In this document: in pieces, positions 1 through 6,499 of the stretch
Position numbering within the stretch: the stretch's first letter is position 1
Layout of the letters: each line of letters opens with the position of its first letter
Source of the DNA: an uncultured Bacteroidales bacterium
GTDB lineage: Bacteria; Bacteroidota; Bacteroidia; Bacteroidales; Paludibacteraceae
NCBI GenBank assembly: GCA_937892015.1
Contig: CALAUY010000093.1
Span: 1 to 13,865, forward strand
Reading direction: 5' to 3'
Length of the DNA stretch: 13,865 bases
The notes under the pieces: generated by a model
The model's database searches: none
Told to the model about the DNA's origin: nothing
The model's input: only the letters and a program-made list of their open reading frames with translations
Made by a program: the position numbers and the translations under genes

Positions 1-57
1 AAACAACACCAAAAATGCCCTTTTTTGCCCTTTTGAGTTCGTTTTGGTGTTTTTTTC

Positions 58-88
58 TTGCATATATGAAAAATTTTTTGTAACTTTG
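58..88 (+). promoter_or_regulatory. Bacteroidetes-type promoter of tyrS
   Basis: The -33 element TTG is at 58-60 and the -7 element TAACTTTG at 81-88, separated by exactly 20 bases, which is the canonical primary-sigma promoter of Bacteroidetes. The bases after TTG (CATATAT) and after the -7 box (CA) are also shared with the two other promoters in this window. Transcription should start near 94-96, giving a tyrS leader of about 120 bases. Confidence 0.85.
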
Positions 89-130
89 CAGCCGATTTTG
101 AAAAAAGGGAACAAAAACACTTAGGGTTCA

Positions 131-199
131 CACCTCCCCGCAAGCGGGACCTGTCCTACCTTAGGGGAGGAGTTAAGAACAAACGGCCGAAGGGCTATT
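131..199 (+). repeat. Dispersed G/C-rich hairpin repeat, copy 1, in the tyrS leader
   Basis: An outer inverted repeat CCTCCCC (133-139) / GGGGAGG (164-170) encloses two small hairpins, CCCGC-AA-GCGGG (137-148) and CCTA/TAGG (155-165). A further hairpin GGCC-GAAG-GGCT follows at 185-196. Related copies lie at 10709-10756 (opposite orientation) and 13773-13826. The repeat is downstream of the promoter, so it is part of the tyrS transcript. It does not resemble a T-box leader. Confidence 0.7.
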
Positions 200-215
200 A
201 AAAAAGAATATATCG

Positions 216-1511
216 ATGAAGAATTTTGTAGAAGAACTGCGATGGAGAGGCATGCTTCACGACATCATGCCGGGAACGGAAGAGCAGTTGATGAAAGAGA
301 TGACTGCTGCGTATGTGGGAATCGACCCGACGGCGGATTCGCTGCATATCGGGCACTTGTGCGGCATTATGATGTTGCGCCATTTTCAACGTTGCGGACA
401 TAAACCCATTGCCCTGCTCGGCGGTGCAACAGGTATGATTGGTGACCCGTCGGGCAAATCGCAAGAGCGAAACCTACTCACAGAAGAGACGTTGCGGCAC
501 AATGTGGCGTGCATACAAGCTCAACTGGAGCATTTCCTTGACTTTCACTCGGACGCGCCCAACGCTGCCGAACTGGTGAACAACTACGACTGGATGAAGG
601 ACTACACGTTCCTCGATTTTGCTCGCAATGTGGGCAAACTGATTACGGTGAACTATATGATGGCCAAAGATAGCGTGAAGAAACGTTTCAATGGCGAGTT
701 TTCGCAAGGCATGTCGTTCACCGAGTTCACCTATCAATTGCTGCAAGGATACGATTATGTGTACCTCAATCAGCATAAGAACGTGAAGTTGCAGATGGGC
801 GGTTCAGACCAATGGGGCAATATCACCACAGGCACTGAACTCATCAAGAAAATGACCGGCAACGATGCTTTTGCGCTCACATGCCCCCTCATCACGAAAG
901 CCGATGGCGGTAAGTTCGGCAAGACCGAGAGTGGCAATGTGTGGTTGAGTAAGCAGTACACCAGTCCCTATAAGTTCTACCAGTTCTGGCTGAACGTGAG
1001 CGATGCCGATGCCGAGCGGTACATCAAGATTTTCACTGCCCTCGAGCGCGAAGAGATAGAGTCGCTCATCGCCGAACATCAGTCTGCACCGCACCTGCGT
1101 CTCTTGCAGAAACGGCTGGCAGAAGAGGTGACGGTGATGGTGCACAGTCGTGCCGATTACGAAGCGGCGGTAGAGGCCTCGACAATCCTCTTCGGTAACG
1201 CCACGGCCGATGCGCTGCGCAAACTGGACGAACAGACATTGCTACAGGTGTTCGAGGGCGTGCCGCAGTTCACCATCAGCAAAACGGAACTGGAGGCGGG
1301 CATATCGCCGCTGGAACTGCTGGCAGTCCACACACAGATTTTCCCCTCCAAGGGCGAAGCACGCAAGATGATGCAGGCCAACGGTTTTTCCATGAACAAA
1401 GAGAAACTGACGGACGTGAACACGCCCATCGACGGCAAGGCACTCATCGACGGCAAGTATATCATCTTCCAGAAAGGCAAGAAAAACTACTATTTAGTAG
1501 TGGCGGAATAA
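216..1511 (+). CDS. tyrS: Tyrosine--tRNA ligase (TyrRS)
   Basis: This cytoplasmic enzyme charges tRNA-Tyr with tyrosine using ATP. The 431-aa length is normal for bacterial TyrRS. Visible class I signatures are the HIGH motif at residues 44-47, tyrosine-pocket residues Y33 and D37 and the YxxxQxxD pattern at 173-180, the GGSDQWGN block at 195-202, and the KFGKT version of the KMSKS loop at 233-237. The C-terminal part, from about residue 360, is an S4-type RNA-binding domain that grips the tRNA. The ATG at 216 gives the expected short lead-in to YVGIDPTADSLHIGH. There is no Shine-Dalgarno sequence, only an A-rich stretch before the start, as is usual in Bacteroidetes. The gene has its own promoter (58-88) and a leader with a hairpin repeat. 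The next gene begins 55 bases after the stop, on the same strand. Confidence 0.97.
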   Translation: MKNFVEELRWRGMLHDIMPGTEEQLMKEMTAAYVGIDPTADSLHIGHLCGIMMLRHFQRCGHKPIALLGGATGMIGDPSGKSQERNLLTEETLRHNVACIQAQLEHFLDFHSDAPNAAELVNNYDWMKDYTFLDFARNVGKLITVNYMMAKDSVKKRFNGEFSQGMSFTEFTYQLLQGYDYVYLNQHKNVKLQMGGSDQWGNITTGTELIKKMTGNDAFALTCPLITKADGGKFGKTESGNVWLSKQYTSPYKFYQFWLNVSDADAERYIKIFTALEREEIESLIAEHQSAPHLRLLQKRLAEEVTVMVHSRADYEAAVEASTILFGNATADALRKLDEQTLLQVFEGVPQFTISKTELEAGISPLELLAVHTQIFPSKGEARKMMQANGFSMNKEKLTDVNTPIDGKALIDGKYIIFQKGKKNYYLVVAE

Positions 1512-1532
1512 GGGGGGAGGAGAGTCAGCTTT

Positions 1533-1567
1533 GTAACAACGAACAACGAACAACGAGCAACAAACAA
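1533..1567 (+). repeat. Heptamer tandem repeat before the ferredoxin gene
   Basis: About 4.7 units of a 7-base repeat (consensus GAACAAC) run straight into the ATG at 1567. Units are at 1534-1540, 1541-1547, 1548-1554, 1555-1561 and the partial 1562-1567. The stretch is A/C-rich and unstructured and takes the place of a ribosome binding site. Confidence 0.8.
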
Positions 1568-3015
1568 TGGCAAAAGGTAACATACTCAAATGGTTGCGGG
1601 TGGCGGCAGGGTTGGTCTTCTTGGCGGGACTGACGTGGTTGCTTTGCGACACGACCGAGTCGGCCCATCGATGCGTGGCATGGATGGCAAAGATACAGTT
1701 CTTGCCGGCAGTACTCCGCACGTTTGTGGCTTTCTCTGCAGTCTCGTTGCTGACGGTCGTGGCGTTGCTGGTTCTGACCAAACTGTTCGGCCGTATCTAT
1801 TGCTCGGTGGTCTGCCCGATGGGCGTGATGCAAGACCTGTTCACGTGGGTCGGTAACCGCAAGGTCTGGAGGAAACTCACCAAGCGACTCGGGCCCAATC
1901 GTTGGCACTACGAGAGCGGGCATCCGAACGTGCGCAACGCCGTGCTCGCCGTTTTCTGCATCCTGCTCGTTTTCTGGCATCCCATCGCTTCGGTTATCGC
2001 GCCCTATTCGGCGTTTGCCCGCATGATTGCAGCGTTCGGCGGAAAGACGTCAGGACTCGTATTTGGCGTGTCGATTGCCCTTTTTGTGATTATCGGCGTT
2101 TGGGCGTTCATCCAAGGCCGCGCTTGGTGTAACACCATCTGCCCTGTGGGAACGATGCTCGGCATGTTGTCCAAGCACAGCGTTTATGCCCCGAGGATAG
2201 ATGCAGATAAATGCACCGGTTGCCGCGCTTGTGAGCGTAACTGCAAAGCCCAATGTATCGACATACAGAACCACTCGGTCGATACGTCCCGCTGCGTCGA
2301 TTGCTTTGATTGCCTCACCAAGTGTAAGTTCGACGCGCTGCATTTCGCAAGAAACCCCTTAACCCTCTCAAACCCCTTGAACTCCTCCAACTCTTCAGAC
2401 CCCGACCGCCGTCGTTTTCTCGGCATGCTGGGCGCGTTGGCAGTGACGGGCGTGGCCCATGCGCAGCATAAGACGACCGATGGAGGACTGGCCGTTATCG
2501 AGGACAAACGTGTTCCCGCTCGTGCCGTACCAATCAAACCCGTTGGCAGTCAGAGTATAAGGCGTTTCACGCAACTATGCACATCGTGCCAGCTGTGCGT
2601 CACGGCCTGTCCGCAACATGTACTCAGGCCATCTACTGACCTTAGGACGCTCATGCAACCCGAGATACAGTACGACCAAGGTTACTGCCTGACCGGTTGC
2701 ACCCGTTGCGCAGATATATGTCCCACAGGAGCTATTTTGCCGGTCACGAAAACCGACAAGACCGCTTGGCAGATAGGGCACGCAGTGTGGATTCGCGAGA
2801 ACTGCGTGGTGGAGACCGATGGCGTCAGTTGCGGCAACTGCGCACGTCATTGTCCCACCGGTGCAATCATGATGGTGGAGAACGATTTCGGTCAACACAT
2901 ACCGACCGTTGACACGGAGAGATGTATCGGTTGCGGACACTGCGAGTACGTATGTCCCGCTCGCCCGTTCTCGGCCATCTATGTAGAGGGACATCAACAA
3001 CACCGGAAGATTTGA
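1567..3015 (+). CDS. Polytopic 4Fe-4S protein: NapH-like plus NapG-like fusion with an internal Tat signal
   Basis: The 482-aa protein is probably an electron-transfer protein of the cytoplasmic membrane. Residues 1-200 are NapH-like, with four predicted membrane helices (about 7-27, 50-72, 122-145, 163-183) and two CxxxCP motifs (C79-C83, C188-C192). Two cysteine clusters follow on the predicted cytoplasmic side (C216-C226, C243-C253). After a low-complexity linker (263-280) comes a complete twin-arginine signal: RRRF at 281-284, a hydrophobic stretch 285-296 and AHA at 297-299. The rest is NapG-like, with four cysteine clusters (C338-C348, C374-C385, C413-C429, C453-C463). NapH and NapG are normally separate quinol-oxidising partners. 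Here they are one reading frame, and an even number of helices before the signal would place the second half in the periplasm. No nitrate reductase gene is nearby, so the electron acceptor is unknown. The next gene starts one base after the stop. Confidence 0.85.
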   Translation: MAKGNILKWLRVAAGLVFLAGLTWLLCDTTESAHRCVAWMAKIQFLPAVLRTFVAFSAVSLLTVVALLVLTKLFGRIYCSVVCPMGVMQDLFTWVGNRKVWRKLTKRLGPNRWHYESGHPNVRNAVLAVFCILLVFWHPIASVIAPYSAFARMIAAFGGKTSGLVFGVSIALFVIIGVWAFIQGRAWCNTICPVGTMLGMLSKHSVYAPRIDADKCTGCRACERNCKAQCIDIQNHSVDTSRCVDCFDCLTKCKFDALHFARNPLTLSNPLNSSNSSDPDRRRFLGMLGALAVTGVAHAQHKTTDGGLAVIEDKRVPARAVPIKPVGSQSIRRFTQLCTSCQLCVTACPQHVLRPSTDLRTLMQPEIQYDQGYCLTGCTRCADICPTGAILPVTKTDKTAWQIGHAVWIRENCVVETDGVSCGNCARHCPTGAIMMVENDFGQHIPTVDTERCIGCGHCEYVCPARPFSAIYVEGHQQHRKI

Positions 3016-3016
3016 C

Positions 3017-4393
3017 ATGAACAGACGACATTTCATAACGACGCTTGGCGGAGCGGCTGCTGTGACGGGAATCGCCCTTGACGGTTGCTCTCGGCAAGAC
3101 CCCAAAGCAGCGGATACAGCTGCTCTCGGCGAGATTCCGACGGACAAGATGGAATACCGTGCCGGCATGCACGGCGAAAAAGTCAGTCTCTTGGGATATG
3201 GGTGCATGCGATGGCCGACCAAAACGGGCGGTGACGCGAAGAGCACTAACGACATCGACCAAGAGGCGGTGAACGAGTTGGTGGATTTTGCTATGGCACA
3301 TGGCGTCAATTATTTCGACACGTCACCCGCTTACTGCAAGGGGTTCTCTGAAGAATCGACGGGTATCGCTCTCGCGCGTCATGCGCGCGAACATTATTAT
3401 ATTGCTACTAAGCTCTCTAATTTCGACCCCTCGACATGGTCGTTCGAGGCCTCGAAAGCGATGTACGAGCGCTCCATGCAGCGACTCCGGACCGACTATT
3501 TCGATTTCTATCTGTTGCACGGCATCGGCATGGGTGGGATGGAGAACTTGCACGGACGGTACCTCGACAATGGTGTCCTCGATTTTCTGCTGGCAGAGCG
3601 AACGGCCGGCCGTATCCGTAATCTCGGCTTCTCGTACCACGGCGACATTACGTGCTTCGATTATCTGCTCTCGCTGCACGATAAGTACCACTGGGATTTT
3701 GTGCAGATTCAGATGAATTACGTCGATTGGCATTACGCCAAAGAGGTCAACCAACGCAATACCAACGCCGAGTATCTGTATGGCGAACTCGACAAGCGCG
3801 GCATCCCTGCCGTTATCATGGAACCTATCCTCGGCGGTCGATTAGCCTCGCTCAACGAGGGTGCCAACATGCGCCTCAAGCAATGCGAGCCGCAGCGATC
3901 GGTAGCATCGTGGTCGTTCCGTTTCTGCGGCACTTATCCCCGCGTGATGACCATCCTCAGCGGAATGACGTATATGGAGCATCTGCACGATAATCTGCGC
4001 TCGTTTGCGCCTTTCGTGCCGCTGCAAGACAACGAACTGGCAATGCTGGAGACCATCGCACACGAGTTTGTTCATTACCCCCTCGTGCCCTGCACCGCCT
4101 GCCAGTACTGCATGCCATGCCCGTATGGACTGGATATACCGGGCACGTTCAAGCATTACAATCGTTGCCTTAATGAAGGACGAGTCAACGACAACCCCGA
4201 GTCGGAAGACTACAGGCGGTTACGCCGACAGTACCTCGACAGTTACAGCCGCGAGGTGGCACGCGAACGACAAGCTGACCACTGCATCGGGTGCGGACAG
4301 TGCAAGATCCATTGCCCGCAACATATCGACATCCCTGCACAGATGCTGCGCATCGACCGCTTCGTCGAGTCGCTGCGCAATAATGTGGAGTAA
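3017..4393 (+). CDS. Tat-exported aldo/keto reductase with two C-terminal 4Fe-4S motifs
   Basis: A 458-aa predicted envelope oxidoreductase of the aldo/keto reductase superfamily (the branch with a C-terminal ferredoxin part). The N-terminus has a twin-arginine motif (RRHF, residues 3-6), a short hydrophobic stretch and LDGC ending at C24. The latter is a possible lipobox, though Asp at -2 is unusual, so lipid attachment is uncertain. The catalytic tetrad of the family is visible: D101, Y106, K132 and H168. The C-terminal part has two four-cysteine motifs, C359-C368 and C423-C433, each followed by Pro. These suggest electrons pass between Fe-S clusters and the barrel. The substrate cannot be inferred. 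The start at 3017 is one base after the previous stop, so the two genes are probably translated together. The Tat genes follow directly, which fits this protein being a cargo of TatAC. Confidence 0.85.
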   Translation: MNRRHFITTLGGAAAVTGIALDGCSRQDPKAADTAALGEIPTDKMEYRAGMHGEKVSLLGYGCMRWPTKTGGDAKSTNDIDQEAVNELVDFAMAHGVNYFDTSPAYCKGFSEESTGIALARHAREHYYIATKLSNFDPSTWSFEASKAMYERSMQRLRTDYFDFYLLHGIGMGGMENLHGRYLDNGVLDFLLAERTAGRIRNLGFSYHGDITCFDYLLSLHDKYHWDFVQIQMNYVDWHYAKEVNQRNTNAEYLYGELDKRGIPAVIMEPILGGRLASLNEGANMRLKQCEPQRSVASWSFRFCGTYPRVMTILSGMTYMEHLHDNLRSFAPFVPLQDNELAMLETIAHEFVHYPLVPCTACQYCMPCPYGLDIPGTFKHYNRCLNEGRVNDNPESEDYRRLRRQYLDSYSREVARERQADHCIGCGQCKIHCPQHIDIPAQMLRIDRFVESLRNNVE

Positions 4394-4432
4394 CGATAAC
4401 GATAACGATAACCAATAAACGAAAAACGATAA
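4391..4432 (+). repeat. CGATAA tandem repeat in the tatA leader
   Basis: Three perfect CGATAA units (4394-4411) begin at the stop codon of the aldo/keto reductase gene. They are followed by diverged AAACGA-type units up to five bases before the tatA ATG. No Shine-Dalgarno sequence is present. Confidence 0.7.
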
Positions 4433-4436
4433 GAAT

Positions 4437-4685
4437 ATGCAAGCAACTATTTTTCTAATGCTCGGCACGTGGGAGATTATCGCCATAGTAGCCGTCATAC
4501 TGCTTCTCTTCGGGGGCGCAAAGATTCCCGAACTGATGCGCGGTTTAGGGAAGGGTGTCAAGGAGTTCAAGAACGCCCAGAAAGAGGTGGAAGATGCCAT
4601 TAACGGCGAACCCGAGGCGGAAACTAAAGCAGCCAAGCCCCAACAGACTACAGAGACCAAAGCACCGGAGACCAAGACCGAATGA
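4437..4685 (+). CDS. tatA: Sec-independent translocase subunit TatA
   Basis: The 82-aa protein forms the pore-like or membrane-thinning part of the twin-arginine translocon, which exports folded proteins. It has the family layout: a single N-terminal membrane helix (about residues 11-25, with the polar residue E13), the FGGAKIPEL hinge at 25-33, an amphipathic helix rich in Lys and Glu to about 52, and a charged, disordered tail. M8 (4458) is a possible alternative start. No tatB-like gene is present, and Bacteroidetes usually work with TatA and TatC alone. The stop codon is within ATGA. Two possible six-codon reading frames bridge the 44 bases to tatC. Confidence 0.93.
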   Translation: MQATIFLMLGTWEIIAIVAVILLLFGGAKIPELMRGLGKGVKEFKNAQKEVEDAINGEPEAETKAAKPQQTTETKAPETKTE

Positions 4686-4733
4686 GCGGTTGTGACGAAT
4701 AGGTTCCGCCGTATGAGCGAGAAAACCGAATGA
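4682..4733 (+). other. Two possible six-codon minicistrons linking tatA to tatC
   Basis: ATGAGCG occurs three times: at 4682 (overlapping the tatA stop), 4713 and 4730 (the tatC start). The first opens MSGCDE-stop (4682-4702). The second opens MSEKTE-stop (4713-4733), whose TGA overlaps the tatC ATG as ATGA. The sequence accgaatgagcg is repeated at the tatA end and the tatC start, so the arrangement probably arose by a small duplication. Whether either frame is translated cannot be seen from sequence. Confidence 0.4.
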
Positions 4734-5503
4734 GCGAGAAGGACTTGACTTTTTGGGAGCATTTAGATGTACTGCGCGGTGGACTCATCCGCTGCTTAGT
4801 GGTCGTGGTGGTGGTTGCTGTAGCTGCATTCTGCCTCAAGGACCAACTGTTCGACCTCATCCTCTGGCCGCAAAAAGCGGATTTTCCGACGTATAAGCTC
4901 TTGCGTCGAATCGCCCCTGACGGCACTTTCTCCGACATTGCGCTCATCAACACGGGTCTCGCCCAACAGTTCATCGTCCACATGCGGGTGGCTCTGGCCG
5001 TGGCTGCGCTGCTGGTGACACCGTATATTGTCTATGAGGTTGTCCGTTTCGTCTCACCGGCACTCTATCCCAACGAACGTCGTGCATCGTTGCCGGCCGT
5101 CATTGCCGGACTGGTGATGTTCCTCTTGGGCGTGGCACTCACGTACTGGCTGCTTTTCCCGTTCACGTTTCGTTTCCTCGGCACGTACCAAGTGCAAGAG
5201 GGGGTGACCAACCTTATCTCGCTCGATTCGTATATCTCCACACTGCTTATCATGTGTTTGATGATGGGCGTACTGTTCGAACTACCCGTCCTGTGTTGGT
5301 TGCTCGCGAAGATAGGGTTACTCACATCCGAACCGATGAAGAAGTACCGCAAGCACGCTTTTGTGGTCATCCTGATTGTCGCGGCAGTTATCACTCCGAC
5401 CGGCGATGTTTTCACCCTTTCGATGGTCGCGTTGCCGATTTATTTGCTCTATGAAGTAGGTATTTTTGCCGTAAAAAGTGTCGAAAAAGGCAAAAAAACA
5501 TAA
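4730..5503 (+). CDS. tatC: Sec-independent translocase subunit TatC
   Basis: The 257-aa polytopic membrane protein is the part of the Tat translocon that recognises twin-arginine signal peptides. Six hydrophobic segments are visible, roughly at residues 20-36, 83-105, 121-143, 170-193, 210-222 and 228-248. Family landmarks are HLDVLR (11-16) at the N-terminus, NERR (115-118) in the first cytoplasmic loop, FELP (183-186) and TPTGDVF (222-228). E116 corresponds to the signal-recognition Glu of E. coli TatC (E103). The other recognition Glu (E15 in E. coli, in HLxELR) is Val at position 14 here, although E10 lies close by. The ATG at 4730 is preferred because it directly precedes the conserved FWEHLD block. 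The gene closes the Tat cluster, and an A/T-only inverted repeat follows. Confidence 0.95.
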   Translation: MSEKDLTFWEHLDVLRGGLIRCLVVVVVVAVAAFCLKDQLFDLILWPQKADFPTYKLLRRIAPDGTFSDIALINTGLAQQFIVHMRVALAVAALLVTPYIVYEVVRFVSPALYPNERRASLPAVIAGLVMFLLGVALTYWLLFPFTFRFLGTYQVQEGVTNLISLDSYISTLLIMCLMMGVLFELPVLCWLLAKIGLLTSEPMKKYRKHAFVVILIVAAVITPTGDVFTLSMVALPIYLLYEVGIFAVKSVEKGKKT

Positions 5504-5529
5504 AAAAACGCATTTTTTTGCATTTTTTT
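5490..5529 (+). terminator. Weak A/T-rich terminator candidate after tatC
   Basis: GCAAAAAAA (5490-5498) can pair with TTTTTTTGC (5513-5521), and another T run follows. The stem has almost no G/C pairs, so termination is only possible, not certain. Confidence 0.35.
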
Positions 5530-5540
5530 AGCCCAAACAC

Positions 5541-5571
5541 TTGCATATTTGAAAAAAAAGCAGTAATTTTG
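5541..5571 (+). promoter_or_regulatory. Bacteroidetes-type promoter of tRNA-Gln
   Basis: TTG is at 5541-5543 and TAATTTTG at 5564-5571, with 20 bases between them. The surrounding CTTGCATAT and GCA match the tyrS and DUF4160 promoters. Transcription should start around 5577, about 55 bases before the tRNA, and may continue into rplY. Confidence 0.85.
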
Positions 5572-5631
5572 CACCCGCTTTCGAAAACAAGCATCGCTCA
5601 ATCGACGAGAAACATGCGTTTTTGAACATAT

Positions 5632-5703
5632 TGTCTAATGGTATAAAGGCTATTACGTCAGATTTTGGTTCTGAAGATCTTGGTTCGATTCCAGGTTAGA
5701 CAA
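5632..5703 (+). tRNA. tRNA-Gln (anticodon UUG)
   Basis: A 72-base cloverleaf can be folded by hand. The acceptor stem is TGTCTAA (5632-5638) with TTAGACA (5696-5702), seven perfect pairs, and the discriminator is A5703. The D stem is three pairs, GTA with TAC, as in other tRNA-Gln. The anticodon stem is TCAGA/TCTGA around loop TTTTGGT, giving anticodon TTG. The T stem is CTTGG/CCAGG around loop TTCGATT. The 3' CCA is not encoded (the gene is followed by CCC), so it must be added after transcription. Confidence 0.93.
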
Positions 5704-5718
5704 CCCAACAATACGGAA

Positions 5719-5740
5719 AAACCGCATTTGCGTGCGGTTT
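5719..5740 (+). terminator. Hairpin after tRNA-Gln
   Basis: AAACCGCA (5719-5726) and TGCGGTTT (5733-5740) form an eight-pair stem with a six-base loop. The stem ends in TTT but no longer U run follows, so it may be a terminator or a processing boundary between the tRNA and rplY. No separate rplY promoter is recognisable between here and 5827. A second weak stem, CGGAAG/CTTCCG (5768-5807), lies in the rplY leader. Confidence 0.5.
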
Positions 5741-5827
5741 GTTCGTGTCGGTTAGTGTGATGGAATACGGAAGACTGTCACAACGCTTTTTGCGCGAATA
5801 ACTTCCGAGATTATTAAGTAACACAGA

Positions 5828-6394
5828 ATGAAAACTTTTGAACTTTCAGGCGAACTCCGCAGTGAGTTCGGCAAAAAAGCAGCCAAAGAGCTGCGCAAAC
5901 AGGAACTCGTTCCATGTAATCTGTACGGTAGCGGCGAGAACATCACCTTCACGGTGAAAGTAGCCGATGTACGCAAGTTGATTTACACCCCCGACACGAT
6001 GGTCGTTATTCTGACCATTGCCGGCAAGAAGCACAACGCAGTCATCAAAGAGCTGCAGTTCCATCCCGTTAAGGAGCAACTGCTCCACATCGATTTCCTT
6101 GAGGTGACCGACAAGAAACCCGTGACGGTGGATATCCCCGTTCAGGTAGTAGGGCACGCCGAGGGCGTAAAAGCCGGTGGTAAACTGTCGCTTGAGGTAC
6201 GCAAACTGAAGGTTTGTGGTCTGTACACCAATCTGCCTGACCGCGTGGTGGTTGACGTGACGTCACTCGGACTGGGCAAACGTATCCAAGTGTCCGACCT
6301 GCATTTCGACAACTACTCTATCGCCAACGTGAAGGACATGATGGTCGTTCAGGTGAAGGCAACCCGCGCTTCGAAACAAGCTGAAGAGGCGTAA
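5828..6394 (+). CDS. rplY: 50S ribosomal protein L25 (CTC form)
   Basis: The 188-aa protein is of the long CTC type. Residues 1-90 form the 5S rRNA-binding L25 domain, recognisable by the SGELRSEFGKKAAKELR start, the LVPCNLYGSG turn and the HIDFLEV strand end. Residues 95-180 form the C-terminal TL5/CTC beta domain, with the VxVVGHAEGVKAGGKL and LPDRVVVDVTSL blocks. The protein binds 5S rRNA at the central protuberance of the large subunit, and the CTC form was first described as a general stress protein. The gene sits after tRNA-Gln and is closed by a strong terminator. It is probably transcribed from the tRNA promoter, since no nearer one is visible. Confidence 0.95.
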   Translation: MKTFELSGELRSEFGKKAAKELRKQELVPCNLYGSGENITFTVKVADVRKLIYTPDTMVVILTIAGKKHNAVIKELQFHPVKEQLLHIDFLEVTDKKPVTVDIPVQVVGHAEGVKAGGKLSLEVRKLKVCGLYTNLPDRVVVDVTSLGLGKRIQVSDLHFDNYSIANVKDMMVVQVKATRASKQAEEA

Positions 6395-6415
6395 TCAACG
6401 AACAGAGAGGCAACG

Positions 6416-6447
6416 AAAGGACGAGACTATCTCGTCCTTTTATCTTT
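6416..6447 (+). terminator. Intrinsic terminator of rplY
   Basis: AAAGGACGAG (6416-6425) and CTCGTCCTTT (6431-6440) form a perfect ten-pair stem with loop ACTAT, followed by TATCTTT. It separates rplY from pth. Confidence 0.8.
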
Positions 6448-6449
6448 AA

Positions 6450-6499
6450 AAAGTTCAAAGTTCAAAGTTTAAAGTTGTTTAAGAGTTTAAGAGTTTACC
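6450..6499 (+). repeat. Heptamer and octamer repeats before pth
   Basis: Four 7-base units AAAGTT(C/T/G) (6450-6477) are followed by two and a half 8-base units TTTAAGAG (6478-6497), ending at the pth ATG. The stretch lacks a Shine-Dalgarno sequence and any clear promoter. Confidence 0.8.

Noticed and set aside
89..215. T-box or other known riboswitch in the tyrS leader
   Set aside because: No specifier loop or T-box sequence is visible. The leader structure is the dispersed repeat.
4220..4762. 180-aa minus-strand open frame across the tatA region
   Set aside because: It is antisense to the aldo/keto reductase end and to tatA, both of which have clear family motifs. It has no promoter and no recognisable protein pattern.
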